Positions 12,848 to 24,676 of a stretch of 64,000 nucleotides of DNA are shown piece after piece. How positions within the stretch are numbered: position 1 is the stretch's first letter; each line of letters starts with the position of its first letter. The stretch comes from Chamaecrista fasciculata (taxonomy: Eukaryota > Streptophyta > Magnoliopsida > Fabales > Fabaceae), in NCBI GenBank assembly GCA_003254925.1, contig QANZ01021122.1, positions 73,794-137,793 of the forward strand. Reading direction: 5' to 3'. Below the pieces are notes generated by a model. The model worked only from the letters and a program-made list of their open reading frames with translations, did not search any database and was not told the DNA's origin. A program made the position numbers and the translations under genes.

Positions 12848-13539
12848 CTTCTTTAATAGAGTTGTCAAACTATCACACCTGACATTGACATTAACTTATT
12901 AGGGTCATCCTAATTCACCTAGTCTAATGTTACTCTCTTCCTAAGAAAAAAGAAAAATACAACATTAAGCTTTTTGTAAAACACTTCATAGGCCTCCTCA
13001 AATTACAGTCTGAATAAACTTAGGCTCATTGCACTAGCTTCCCTTCACACAACATTAAACAAACATCAAGAACTTCAATCGACTCCCCATGGAAAAGAAA
13101 CAATAGAGAACAGTTTGCTGCCCAAAATCACTTAATCATCGTGCAAAATATGATTACTCATCCTCTCTAAATTCATTTTTTTCTTTCTCAAGCTTTTCCT
13201 TTATTATTCAGTTCAGTTTTTTCTCATTCTCACAGAAAAAAGAAAAGAATTGAGCACGTAGAGGAGGGAAGGAAAACTGATTGGCAAACTCAAAATCTCA
13301 TTGGAACATTTTGACAAACACATAATGGGCATAAAATTAAACAAGAATGTATGAAATCTACTTGCACAAAATCCATCTCCATCCAGCAGGTGTCATTCAT
13401 CAATGATTCAAACAAGCTTCAAATCACAATTATAATAAGCAGGAAATCATTTTATCAAAGAAACCAACAAAAGATTGTACCCAAAAAAAAAAAAAACAGA
13501 AGAAACCAACAAAATAAGACAACCGTTGAGAATGGAGGA

Positions 13540-13655
13540 ACTTACTGGCTTACTGTTTTCGGTTTTTGTCTTCAAATCCTCTGACTTTGGTGTCATTTCT
13601 TTCTTTCTCTTCCTGATTTAGTTTTTCGCAGCAGGGAAAGAAAGAAGAACTGAAG
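13540..13655 (-). other. Likely leader exon of the coiled-coil gene with a short upstream ORF
   Basis: On the minus strand an ATG at about 13597 opens MTPKSEDLKTKTENSKP and meets a good donor (CCA|GTAAGT). Joined to the acceptor before the main exon (tgtcag|GTGTGA) it would stop after one more codon, giving an 18-residue upstream ORF rather than the main protein. If instead a small unseen exon restores phase, this would be the true N-terminus. An RNA read across the junction would decide. Confidence 0.35.
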
Positions 13656-13731
13656 AACGCGAAATCGGATTCGCCTCTCGATTTTGATTTAAATTTTAAT
13701 AATATTGCGTTTTTCTTCTTATTTATTTATT

Positions 13732-14105
13732 GGCTTAAGTGCATCTTTGGTCCCTTAACTTTCGCAAAGGTCTCAATTTGGTCCCCTAACTTTTTCTATT
13801 GCAATTTTGGTCCCCTAACTTTTGCAAAAGTCTCAATTTGGTCCCATAACTTTTTTGTTGCAATTTTGGTCCTCTAACTTTTGAAAACGTCTCACCGTTG
13901 GTCCCCTAACTTTCGTAAAAGTCTCAATTTTAGTCCCCTAACTTGGGAACAATGGTGAAACGTTTTCAAAAGTTAGGGGACCAAAATTGCAACAAAAAAG
14001 TTAGGGGACCATGGTGAGACGTTTTCACAAAAAAGTTAGGGGACCAAAATTGCAACAAAAAAAGTTAGGGAACCAAATAGCTAATAAAGTCCATTTTGGC
14101 AACCA
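13732..14105. mobile_element. Truncated Mutator-type element with GGCTTAAGTGCA terminus
   Basis: It begins GGCTTAAGTGCA, the same terminus as the Pack-MULE at 39343. Repeated 'tttggtcccctaactttt' units follow, then their reverse complement (gttaggggaccaaaattgcaac). The expected right terminus (TGCACTTAAGCC) is missing, so the right end is deleted or overwritten by the adjacent SINE. It sits just upstream of the presumed start of the coiled-coil gene. Confidence 0.65.
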
Positions 14106-14119
14106 AAAAAAATAGCTAA

Positions 14120-14290
14120 TAAAGTCGACTTATAACCCAGAAGGTCGTGAGTCTGATTTCCATTATCGATGTGAGGGCTTGATTGGTAGGCAATCTGTAA
14201 GTACCTCTGTAAACGTTCATAAAACTTAAAAGCCTGTCCTGACATTGGTAAGCCGCTGGAGCCAACTCATTTAAACTTTCTTCTATAAAA
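14120..14290 (+). mobile_element. tRNA-derived SINE, 5'-truncated, oldest of three copies
   Basis: This is similar over its length to the copies at 39028-39233 and 49628-49820: a B-box-like ggtcgtgagtctgattt block, then gatgtgagggctt, ggcaatctgtaagta and a terminal A run. It lacks the A-box part and is the most diverged of the three. Confidence 0.75.
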
Positions 14291-14644
14291 AAAATATCAT
14301 CCAAATAGATAAGAAAACCATATTTACTTTACCATTCTAATTTTCTTCACAATTTAAGATAAGACATTTAATAAATAGAATTAAAAAAAGATAGATACTC
14401 AATCAAAAGAAGAAAGAATCATATCTTAATTCAATAGACTAATTTTAATCTAGGCTATCTTAACTTAAAACTAAATTTAATAGTGAAGTAGGACAACTAT
14501 TTTATTTTATATTTTATATTATATAGTTATAAGTTTTCTCTATTTTTTTGTGTAACGATTTAGATAAAAATTAATTCTATTTAAGTCGAGAATAAATAAT
14601 TAAAACTCTCTAAATAATATTAACTTCAAAACTCTCTAATTAAT

Positions 14645-15030
14645 TCTGTTTGGAACTTGTAAGTTCAATCCAATCTCAACCTATGAGATGAGATGATGTT
14701 GAAATTAGGATGAGATGAAGTGTTTGGATGGTTTGAGAGAAAATGATGTATAATAGGGTGTGAAATTATATAAAAGGGTATGTAATGATTGTGGTTGGTT
14801 GAAATATGATTATGGATTTTTTTAATTTGTATAGGGGTAGAAATGGTATGAAATAATGATGTTGAGATTGAGATTGAGATGAGATGATAGGTGTTTGGGT
14901 GGGGTTTGACTGAAGTTTGACTGGGATGATATTTGGATGAGATGCTCTTGGAAAGCGTGATTTCTCAATCCTATAGGATGATGGATTTTGGTCCATCCTA
15001 TTGGATGAGATTATGGGGCAAAATGAAAAT
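14645..15030. repeat. GAGATGAGATG-rich MITE-like block
   Basis: It starts ctgtttggaac and carries repeated gatgagatgat motifs of the kind also seen at 11041-11275 and 16195-16390. Nothing coding was seen. The boundaries are approximate. Confidence 0.4.
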
Positions 15031-15054
15031 AACATTAAAATTCTTTTGAGAATG

Positions 15055-15600
15055 CAATTTGGTCCATAAATTTGTATCCGGCCAATTAATCAATCCCTAA
15101 CATGTGTGAGTGATAATTCAAAGCTCGTAGAGAATCCCAGCCATGAATAATGGGGCACATTTATGAATTTGAATATAAAGAAAATAATAAGTAATATTTT
15201 GGGGACTAGAATGCAAATAACATGAAAAGTATTGTAAACATAAAATTTGGTCCATAACATTGTATCGGTCCAAAGAATCGGTCCCTAATATCTGTACTCG
15301 GGGCTCGAACAAAGCTTGTACCGTCAACAATCGGGTATATTTTTTATTTGCAAGGTGCAAAAAATAACAAACAATATCGTGGGACCAGAATGCAAGTAAT
15401 ATGGAAATGATTGTAAATGTACAATTTGGTCCATAACTTTGTAATTTCCCAACAAAACAACATTGCAATTTTTTTGCTACCCATGATTCGAACCAGAAAA
15501 ATAACAAACACATGGAAACTTGTGTATTTTCCCAACAAAAAAATAACCGTTATTTCTCCATTATCCATAGCGCATAATCATCGGATGAATTTGGACACGA
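15055..15600. repeat. Three diverged tandem units of about 180 bp
   Basis: The motif 'aatttggtccataa...ttgta' recurs at about 15058, 15247 and 15424. Each is preceded by 'aatgcaa...ttgtaaa..' and followed by a 'ctcgaa..agcc/acc' block, giving a period of about 180-190 bp with substantial divergence. No protein is encoded. Confidence 0.55.
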
Positions 15601-15919
15601 ATTTAGAACAACAAATAGTTTGAGGACCAAAATCAAACTATTTTCATAGTTTGAGAAAAAAACTAAACAAAAAATAGTTTTACTAGCCAAGGAAATTGAG
15701 CTCATAGTTTGAGGACTAAAATGCCTATAAAAGTGAAGATAAGTAATTTTTTTCTTTTTTTTAAAAAAATACAGTAAATAGAATAGAAGATTGTAACTTA
15801 AAAAATAATTTAGGGATTCAATTGTATATTTTACTCAAAAGAAATAGAGAAATGTTGGGACTAAAAAAAACAACATTACAAATGGACAAAAACATCTTTG
15901 TTTAATTAAATTAATATAA

Positions 15920-15939
15920 ATTATATATATATAATATAA

Positions 15940-15970
<31 letters not shown>

Positions 15971-16100
15971 GAGGGAGAGAGAGGGAGTGGGTAGGTGGGT
16001 GTGTGAGAGATAGAGAGAAAAGGAGAGAGAGAAGTTTGTGTGTGTTTGTGAGTGAGTGAGAGGGAGAGAAAAAAAATTAATAAGAAATGATGGAGAGAGA
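15920..16100. repeat. TA and GA microsatellites
   Basis: A (TA)n tract at about 15925-15970 runs directly into a GA/GT-rich purine tract to about 16100. Confidence 0.9.
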
Positions 16101-16194
16101 GAAAATTATAAGTGTAATAAATGAGGGTATGTAAAATTACTATTTTGTCTAATTATCTTTTTTATATTTGTATTAGAGTGTAGGTAAATATAGG

Positions 16195-16390
16195 TATATA
16201 AATAGGGGTAGATTAGTAAATGTATGATAAATGGGATGATGATTTGGATGAGATGAGGATTAGGATGAGATTGAGATGAGATTATGTGCCACACAAACAC
16301 CCAAACTGGACTGTTCATCTAATTTTAGGTTGAGATTAGGATTAGAATGGGATGAGTTTGGGATGTGGAGCTGCCAAACAAGCCCTAAAT
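16195..16390. repeat. MITE-like block ending ccaaacaagccc
   Basis: This has the same composition as 11041-11275: tagattagtaa, then gggatgatgatttggatgagatgagg, then ggactgttcatct, then the terminal ccaaacaagccc. It is non-coding. Confidence 0.45.
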
Positions 16391-16849
16391 CTCTCGATCT
16401 AAAAGCACAATTGGCTTACTAGTACAACGAACACTTATTTCTTTGTGGGAGTAGGTGACAAAGATTAAATGCATATACACACATCAACAAAGAAAGAGAC
16501 AAGAGTGTGTGTGTGGGGCTATATGGTGATGGCTCTCTCTCTCTGTTCAATTTTAAGATGCACATGTCTTATATTATTTTAGGAGAAAACTAGCAACTCG
16601 ATCGATAAGTTCTTGAATTTTGCGAAATGTACAAGTCGGTCTCCGAAGTTTTAAAATGTCATACTAATAGTTCCCTCTGTCATATTGTCTTACAAAAAAA
16701 TTGACGTGTAGATGGCGAACGCTGATGTGTCCCATTATATCCACGTCAGCACCCGTTATCTTAAAAAAAACTGCCACGTCAATAAAAAACAATAATAAAA
16801 TTTTTTTAGTCCTTAAAAACAATAATAACACATCAGCATTTCGTCATTG

Positions 16850-17365
16850 CACTTATAGGTCCCTGGCCCATTTTTATTCCATTATTCTCAATTTCCCCTC
16901 TTTTTTATCATATTCATTCATTTTAGTTCCAAATCCTCAAAATAAAATTGTAAAGTGTCCTAAAACTCTTCCAAACATTCTAATTTAGTCCTTAAAAATA
17001 TTTAAAACCCTAAACCCTAAAACCCCAAACCTTAAAACTCAAAACCCTAAACCCTGAAACTCCAAACCCTAAACCCTAAACCCTAAAAAAAGTCTGAGTT
17101 GAACAATTAGGTCATTGACTATTTTTATTCCATTATTCTCAATTCTCTCTCTTTTTCATCATCTTCATTTATTTTAGTCCCAAGTCCTTAAAATAAAATT
17201 GTAAAATGTCCCAAAACTCTTCCAAACATTCCAATTTAGTCCTTAAAAATATTAAAAACCCTAAACCATAAACCTATCAAACTTAAATTTTTTTAATCTT
17301 CATCTTCATCCAATTTAGTCCTTAAAAATATTAAAAACCCTAAACCTTAAAACCCTAAAACTTAA
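16850..17365. repeat. Interstitial CCCTAAA-like repeats within Mutator-related sequence
   Basis: Degenerate plant telomere-type units (accctaaa and variants) lie at about 17005-17090 and recur after 17265 and 17335. They are interleaved with a repeated block of about 100 bp (tttagtcccaaatcctnaaaataaaattgtaaagtgtcc...). The same block occurs in both arms of the 19352-21366 element, so these repeats belong to that transposon family and not to a chromosome end. Confidence 0.7.
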
Positions 17366-17802
17366 TTTTTCGGTGGCTTGCCAGTCATTTTTTATTAATA
17401 TATTATAATATTACATAAAATTAAAATTAAATGCTTAATTATTATAATTTGTAAACAGAAAATGTAAAAAATAAATTAAGTAAAAATGTGATGAAGAGAA
17501 ATTATTGTAGATGTAATAAATAATAAGTGATAAAAAAATGACTAAAATAAGCTTTATGTATATTTAAATGTACACTAAATTATAGGTAATTATAGTATGC
17601 TTATAAGGGTACATTTGTAATTTAGTGAGATTATAATCTGATTTTTACATAATCTCCAACACGCCTGTTTTCTTTCTTGTTCTATTTTAAATGAAAAATA
17701 TTTGTTTTTCTTACTTGCCATGTACTGAATTGACTCATCTTCAATGTTGGAGGGATCGCATTTAGTACAATAACTATTATAAACAGAAAGAGGAGGTTAA
17801 TA

Positions 17803-17867
17803 TGGGAATAAGGACTAACACCCGCGTTAGGTGTTTTGTCTATTTCTGTCTCTGGCAAAAAAAAAAA
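17803..17867 (+). mobile_element. Very short retroposed sequence (65 bp) with an 18-bp target duplication
   Basis: AGAAAGAGGAGGTTAATA occurs at 17785-17802 and again, identical, at 17868-17885. Between the copies lies a 65-bp insert ending in an A run of about 12. An A-tailed insert with a long perfect target duplication is the signature of LINE-mediated retroposition. The source RNA was not recognised. Confidence 0.7.
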
Positions 17868-17879
17868 AGAAAGAGGAGG

Positions 17880-18310
17880 TTAATAAGCCGGCCCTAAAAT
17901 CTCTCCTTCGTGAGAGAAAACTCTCTCTGTCGTGAGAGTTTTTCTAAGTGAAACTTTGGGTCACTGTTGTCTCAGCAGCGGCGGCCCTCCTCTGGTTATA
18001 GAGTTTTGTGGCGACGGCGTTCTGGATCAGGGCTCCCACAACGGCGTTATGTGGCAGCGAATCTGGACTAGGCATTCCACGACGGCTTTTGGCTTCCACA
18101 ACGACTTCTTGGTTTGGTTCTGGTTTGGTCCTGATTTTTGGGTGCTCTTCCATTGCGTCATTTCGTTTTATTATCTTATTATTATTGCTTTGAGACTGTT
18201 TATGTCTTTTGTTAGAACAATCATTGGGGTTGCCTGTCTTTCTGTTTGGAAGGGTTTCTCTTTTTTAAATGACTTTATTTATATATTTTGTTTTTTTAGA
18301 TAGTTGTAGT
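17880..18310 (+). other. GC-richer unassigned stretch
   Basis: This begins with repeated gtgagaga/ctctctct motifs and a GC-rich block (ggcgacggcg, cacaacggcg). An open frame exists from 17932 to 18303, but its translation resembles nothing I know. It could be the 5' region of a LINE or a captured leader. Confidence 0.25.
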
Positions 18311-19340
18311 TTTAGTTGGATCCTAGATCTGTCAACTTAGTAGTTGATTGCCTTGCAATTTGTCTAAAACGAGAATGGATCCTCTTGGATGGGTTGTAAA
18401 TCCCCCACATTCGTCAGTTAATATCCTGTCTAGTGTTGCTGTTTATGTTAGGGAGGAATTGACTATTTTTACTTTGTTTTTGTTCGTATTGTACTTAACT
18501 TTACCTTGCTTTGAATGAATTATGAAATTAACTTACATCAAATACATTTCTATTTTGTGCAAGGGAGGCAGGAAAAGCAATTTTTATTAAAAAATAAATA
18601 TAAAAATATATTTTTTCTGTATCATTGTCTGACATTCTTATAAACATCCTTTAGTTTACTTTGTTGACAATCAAAAGAATAATTTCTTTTTGTGAAGCAA
18701 AAATAAACAAGCTTTTACAACTCCTTAAATTTCTAATATTCTGGAAAAACAATGTTATTTAAATTAATATAGTCATTATAAAAATCATGAACAATTTTTT
18801 TTCTAGACATCATACATTAGCAATTAGAGTAATTTTATGTTTGGATAATTGAAGGGAAAATGAAGATTATTCTCCTTTTACTTCTTTCTTTGTGTGAAAA
18901 AGTAGCTTGTGTTCCAAAATGCACTAATTTAAAATGTTTGAAATTTGTAAAGAAATATGGAGAATAAGAAACTAAAAATTAATTCTTCATTCTCTTTCAC
19001 GATTTCTAACTCTATATATATAAGGAGACAATCTTTCTCCCTAAGAATTTTTTTGAGATGAGTTAAATATTTTTATATGGTATCAAAATTAGGTTTGGAC
19101 TTGTGTAAATGAATGAGTCTTACTATAGACTTCCTTAAGATACCCGGTTGGCTTTATGCTCTTATGTCAAACACGAGGGGACGTATTGAAGTCCCACATT
19201 ATTTGATTAAATAAACTTCTAAGTTTCTATATTCAATGAGATAACTCTATCATTTGAAAGTTTCTTTTAAGAGTGAATTAGAGCTCTGTAGACTCTCTCC
19301 CTCCCCTTTCCCCTTCTAATCCTGAATCCAAACATACTAT
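18310..19340. other. AT-rich intergenic DNA, nothing recognised
   Basis: Low-complexity AT-rich sequence. I see no credible coding exon, tRNA or terminal-repeat pair. Confidence 0.5.
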
Positions 19341-19351
19341 TATATTCTAAA

Positions 19352-21366
19352 GAGGAAACCCCTTTTTTGGTCCCTCAATTGTTACTGAGTCGAGGAATCG
19401 GTCCCTCAATTGTGAGAAACTACAACTCAGTCCCTCAATTGTACAATCCCGTTTACGTTTTGGTCCCTCACGTCTGGTCCGTTAGTGATAGAGGTGTTAA
19501 GTAATGACGTGTCACCGTTATCTGCTTAGGTGGCCGTTAAATGCTTAGTTGAGGGACCAAATCCTCGACTCAGTAACAATTGAGGGACCAAAAAGGGGGT
19601 TTGCTCAAATTAATATCCAACTCATTTCCACTTGACACCTCATTCAAACTACTCTCTTGCAATTTGGTCCCAAAACCCCTAAATCCCCTAAAACTTTTTT
19701 TAATCCTCTTCTTCATCTTTTTCATCTTCTTCATTCATTTTAGTCCCAAATCCTAAAAATAAAATTGTAAAGTATCCCAAAACCTTTCCAAACATTCCAA
19801 TTTAGTCCTTAAATGTATTAAAAACCCTAAAACCCTAAACCCTAAAAAAAATCTACTTTGAGTTCATTCATTTTATCCCATTATTCTCAATTTATTAAAT
19901 CATAATTAAAAAAAAAATTTTAGTCCCTGAACCCTAATTTCTTCATCTTCATCTTCATCCTCATTCCTCTCTCATCTTTCATTCCTCACCGCCGATCCTA
20001 CTGCTTCAACCAAATCCTCAAACATCAAAATGGCTCGATTCTTCAAATCCTTAAACATTCTCTCGCTCGATTCTTCAATTTCTGGGTTTGATTTCAAGTT
20101 CACAACCATTTTGGGCGTCGCGAGATACATTCATTCATTTCTTAGGGTTCGAATTCGAATTGGGGGAGAAAGTTTGGGGTTTCTTTCGATTTTGAAGAAA
20201 TTCCGAGAGAATGCCTGCGACTGATGATGAAAACTCGTCGTCGCCGTCGTCGTTTACCCATTTCGGCCGTTCGCTTTTGAGTCTCTGTCGCGACCATCAG
20301 GTTCACTCCATGGAAAGCTCAACGACGCCACATGTTCACTCTGTCGCGACTTGCTTTCTCTCTCATGAGTCTCTAAGCTTCTCGATTCCTTCCTTCGCTG
20401 CCACGAGAGCTTTTCGGCTGATGAATGATGATGATGATGATGATATGAACTGATGATGAACTGATTTTTTTTAATCAAGAATTGATGAATTGATGAAACT
20501 TGTGTAATCTTTGGTGATTTCTGGTTGTGTAGTTTTAGGGTTTTGTGGTTTGGGGTTTGGAGTGGATGAGAAGATGAAGATGATGAAAGATGATGAAAGA
20601 TGAAGAGGAAAGTAGGATTTAGGGACCAAATTGCAAGAGAGTAGTTTTTTTAGGGGTTTAGGATTTAGGGTTTAGGGGTTTAGGGTTTTAGATTTTAGGG
20701 TTTAGGGTTTTAGAGTTTAGGGTTTTAGGATTTTAGGGTTTTTAATACTTTTAAGGACTAAATTGGAATGTTTGGAAGAGTTTTGGGACACTTTACAATT
20801 TTAGGAATTTAGGGTTTTAGGGTTTAGGGTTTTAGGGTTTAGAGTTTAGGATTTTAGGGTTTAGGGTTTAGAGTTTGGGGCTTAAGTTTTAGGATTTTTA
20901 TACATTTAAGGACTAAATTGGAATGTTTGGAAGGGTTTTGGGATACTTTACAATTTTATTTTTAGCATTTGAGACTAAAATGAATGAAGAAGATGAAAAA
21001 GATGAATAAGAGGATTAAAAAAAAGTTTTAGGGGATTTAGGGGTTTTGGGACCAAATTGCAAGAGAGTAGTTTTAATGAGGTGTCAAGTGGAAATGAGTT
21101 GGATACTAATTTGAGCAAACCCCTTTTTTGGTCCCTCAATTGTTACTGAGTCAAGGATTTGGTCCCTCAACTAAGCATTTAACGGCCACCTAAGCAGATA
21201 ACGTTGACACGTCATCACTTAACACCTCTATCACTAACGGACCAGACGTGAGGGACCAAAATGTAAACGGGATTGTACAATTGAGGGACTGAGTTGTAGT
21301 TTTTAATAATTGAGGGACCGATTCCTCGACTCAATAACAATTGAGGGACCAAAAAGGGGTTTACTC
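19352..21366. mobile_element. Mutator-like element (Pack-MULE candidate), 2015 bp, perfect 9-bp TSD
   Basis: The flanks carry the identical 9-mer TATTCTAAA at 19343-19351 and 21367-21375. The termini are GAGGAAACCCC and, reversed, GAGTAAACCCC. The arms contain matching inverted blocks: ggtccctcaattgttactgag, the ggtccgttagtgatagaggtg region, and a 'tagtcccaaatcctaaaaataaaattgtaaag' region followed by CCCTAAA-like repeats. A 9-bp target duplication with long terminal inverted repeats is the hallmark of Mutator-superfamily elements. No transposase is present. The centre (about 19930-20600) is different, GC-richer DNA that looks like captured gene sequence. Confidence 0.9.
20211..20453 (+). pseudogene. 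Captured gene fragment resembling the N-terminus of a ROH1/BYPASS1-like (DUF793) protein
   Basis: Inside the Mutator-like element an ATG at 20211 opens MPATDDENSSS, then FTHFGRSLLSL, then QVHSMESS. This resembles the start of ROH1-type DUF793 proteins (a FGRS.LSLRRDQVHSM-like start) as I remember them. The similarity fades after about 40 residues and the frame ends in an Asp run from GAT repeats, so only a 5' fragment is present. A preceding leader-like block (20030-20210) may come from the same gene. The family call is from memory and unverified. Confidence 0.4.
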
Positions 21367-21671
21367 TATTCTAAAAGGGATAATATTACCATGATCAAAA
21401 TTGCACTCTAGAAACAGAATTATATTGGCCAAAGCCCCCAAAATGTTCACATTGTTTGATTGCTGAAATTTTGAATAATTCATACTTGTCGAAAACAAAA
21501 TGATAATCCCGACGCCGGAGAAACGTGACCGACTGAGAGAAGTGAAAATAGTAATCACACGACAAATGAATAATTCCTTTTCTCGTCGCACCTATACGTG
21601 TCGTATTCTTCCCATGCATTGGTGCCACCTAATTCCTCAATTTCATCCCTCGTAATTCCTATCTCTCTTTC

Positions 21672-21682
21672 GCTATATATAA
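21672..21682 (+). promoter_or_regulatory. TATA box of the dehydrogenase gene
   Basis: CTATATATAA lies about 115 bp upstream of the start codon at 21798, a normal distance for a plant TATA box plus a short leader. Confidence 0.5.
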
Positions 21683-21797
21683 TCTTATAAACCCTAATTT
21701 CATTAAAATTTCCCCAATTCATCTCTGTTCATCTTTCATTCCGGGTAGAAATTTGTGCCTCTTCTTTAATTAATTTGCTTCTTCTGTTATTCAATCA

Positions 21798-24642
21798 ATG
21801 GAACTTATTCACACTTTCCTGAATCTAATAGCTCCTCCATTCACCTTCTTTTCGCTTTGCCTCTTTTTACCGCCATATTGGGCCTTCAACTTCCTCCTTT
21901 CCATTTTCAACACAATCTTCGCCGAAAACCTCGCTGATAAAGTCGTTCTCATCACTGGTGCGTCTTCCGGAATCGGCGAGGTAGGTACTCGTTAATTGCA
22001 TTCATTTAATTAGAATTTGATTATTAATTAATCAATATGGTGTTTAATTTTGAGTGAATTTGCAGGAATTGGCGTATGAGTATGGAAGAAGAGGAGCTCG
22101 ATTAGCAATTTGTGGTCGCAGGGAGAATGCATTGCGAGAAGTGTCAGAGAGAGCTCGAGATTGTGGATGTCCTGATGTTATTGTGATTCAAGCTGATGTT
22201 TCCAAAGTCCAAGACTGTGTAAGAATGATCGATGAAGCTGTCAATCATTTTGGACGTTGTGAGTAAAACTCTCCTTGCTTTCTTTTCCAAATGAAAATGC
22301 AAATTTGATCTCGTATCTTTGCTAAGTTTACAATTTGATCTTATATCTTTTAGTTATATTTTTAGTCTTATATCTTTGAGTCAGTTTCCAATTTAGTCCC
22401 ATAATTTTGAGTCAGTTTCCAATTTAGTTTCATATCTGTTTTTGTTGCAGATTTGATCTATTTTTTTGGGTTAATTGTAGAATTGGTGTTATAGATTTGG
22501 GTAAGGCGCACGAGTGATCTCATATCTTTACAAAAGGATATCTTTACAAAAGGATCAAGTAAAGTTGATTCTTTTACAAAAATATGAGACCAAATTGGGA
22601 CATTTTGCAAAGATATGAGACCAAAAGTGAAACATAAAAGATATTAGACGAAATTGGGAATTCAGCAAAAGATATGAGACTAAATTTACACTTTGACCAT
22701 TCATTTTTGTTAAAATTTAGGGCCTGATTGGTTTAAGAAAATGTTTCCTGTTTTCATTTTCTGTTTCCATTTCTGGAATTCTATTTTCATTTCTAAATTT
22801 TCAATATTTAAGAAATATGTTTGTTTGATAAAGTCAAAAAATCGTTTTCATTCATATTTAAATTATGTTAACTTGAATAAGGCTAATTTTTATATGTTTT
22901 CAAGTTTGATTATAACTAAATGATGATATTAACATAATTAAATAGTTTACTTTTGTGTAATGTTGCAAAATATCATAAGTTTGTTTTTGGAAATACTGGA
23001 AACGTCTCTTTGACGTTTCCTGTTTTCAACCTGTTTCAAGAAATGTTTCCAGAAAACATTTCCAAAAAAACTGTACAAAACACGTTTTCAGTCATATTTC
23101 TTGTTTTCAGTGAAAATGGAAACAGGAAACAGGGCAACCAATCAGGCCCTTAATTATCGTGTAAAACCATCTTAATTATGATTATTATTTTGGTCTCCAA
23201 ACATTACACAAACTGTCATTTTCATCTATAATACTTTTTTCGTCCTTAATATTTCACATTTTGATCAATTTTATCATTTGTTCTTATTTTAGTCAAATAT
23301 TAATGACATAATCTACTTGGATAATAATATATAATGTAAAATTAATACAAAAAAAAAACTCAAATCCTAGCTTTGATGAGAAAACAAAATACAGTCTATT
23401 GTTAATTGTTAATTTATTGAAAGAAGTTAGTCAAAGGACAAAATTGACCAAAATGTAAAACAATAAAGACGAAATTGACCGTAATAAAATATTGGAGACA
23501 AAATTAATAGTTGATATAAAGTTTGAGGATAAAATTAGTGCTTTTGTCATAAATTTATTACTATTGTTTTTATTTTTCTATAAATTTTTGATATGACAAT
23601 TTAGTTCATGAAAGATTTAAATACATAATTTAATCCTTAAAAATTTAGATGGCATATTCTTTAGTCCTTAAGAGAACCAAATAACATGAAAATGACTAAA
23701 AAGCATACTGGTTAGACCTTTTCTATTTTTTCAATCTTTCAAGGATCTATTTGTTGACTTGGTAAGCTTTTAGCCACTGACAGTTTTATTTTATTATTCA
23801 AATTTAAAATTAGTTATTGTAGTCAATATTAGTAAAGAAAATTTAACATTTTTTTTATAAAAGGATTTATTTTTTGAAAATAAAAAATTAACGTGTTCTT
23901 TTACTGAAGGAAGTTTTTACACAATGAATGAAGTTTAGGAGAATTTTGTATGTTAATCAATTTTAATTGTTATAATAATAAAATAATTGGCCTAATATGT
24001 TGAATGCAGTGGACCACTTGGTGAACAATGCGGCTATTAGCACTTCAAACTTGTTCGAGGAAATCCCTGATATCACCAATTTGAGACCCATAATGGTATG
24101 ATACAATACAAAGCTTTCAATGTTACTCCCTCCGTTCCTGAATATCTGCTTTTCTGGAGAACTTTTTTTGTTCCAAAATATCTGATGTTTTATAACTTCA
24201 AGAGAGCATTAATTATTCTTTTACCATTCTATCCCTATTAAATATAGTAGAGTCATAAATGAATAAACATTTTCCAAGTAATTTAATAGGGATAGTTTAG
24301 TCTTTTTACCTCATTTTTGTCTTCATTCTAGGTGAGCTAATCATTTCCTTGGTCTGTGTGTATTTACCTTAAACATCAGATATATAAGAACGGAGGGAGT
24401 AATGTTAAAGCAGGGTTCACTCTGTTTTTAATTTTCTTTAATGTTACCTTCTTCACTGTGTGTGTGTGTGTTTTTCTCAGGACACAAATTTCTGGGGTTC
24501 AGTGTACACAAGCCGTTTTGCTTTACCACATCTGAAGAAAAGCAAAGGCAAAATTGTGGTCATGTCATCTGCTGATTCTTGGATGCCAGCGGCCAGAAGA
24601 AACGTCTATAACGTAAGCCATCTTATGAATACTCTGGAGTAT

Positions 24643-24676
<34 letters not shown>

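Noticed and set aside
16970..17350. CCCTAAA-type repeats as a sign of a chromosome end or fusion
   Set aside because: They are degenerate, short and interleaved with a block that also occurs in the arms of the Mutator-like element at 19352-21366, in both orientations. A transposon origin explains them better.
17932..18303. 123-codon open frame as a gene
   Set aside because: The translation has no recognisable domain, no splice context and mixed composition. It lies in transposon-rich DNA, so it is kept only as an unassigned stretch.
20254..20478. Histidine-rich open frame on the minus strand
   Set aside because: The histidines come from antisense reading of a GAT repeat at the end of the captured fragment. 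There is no family match and no gene context.
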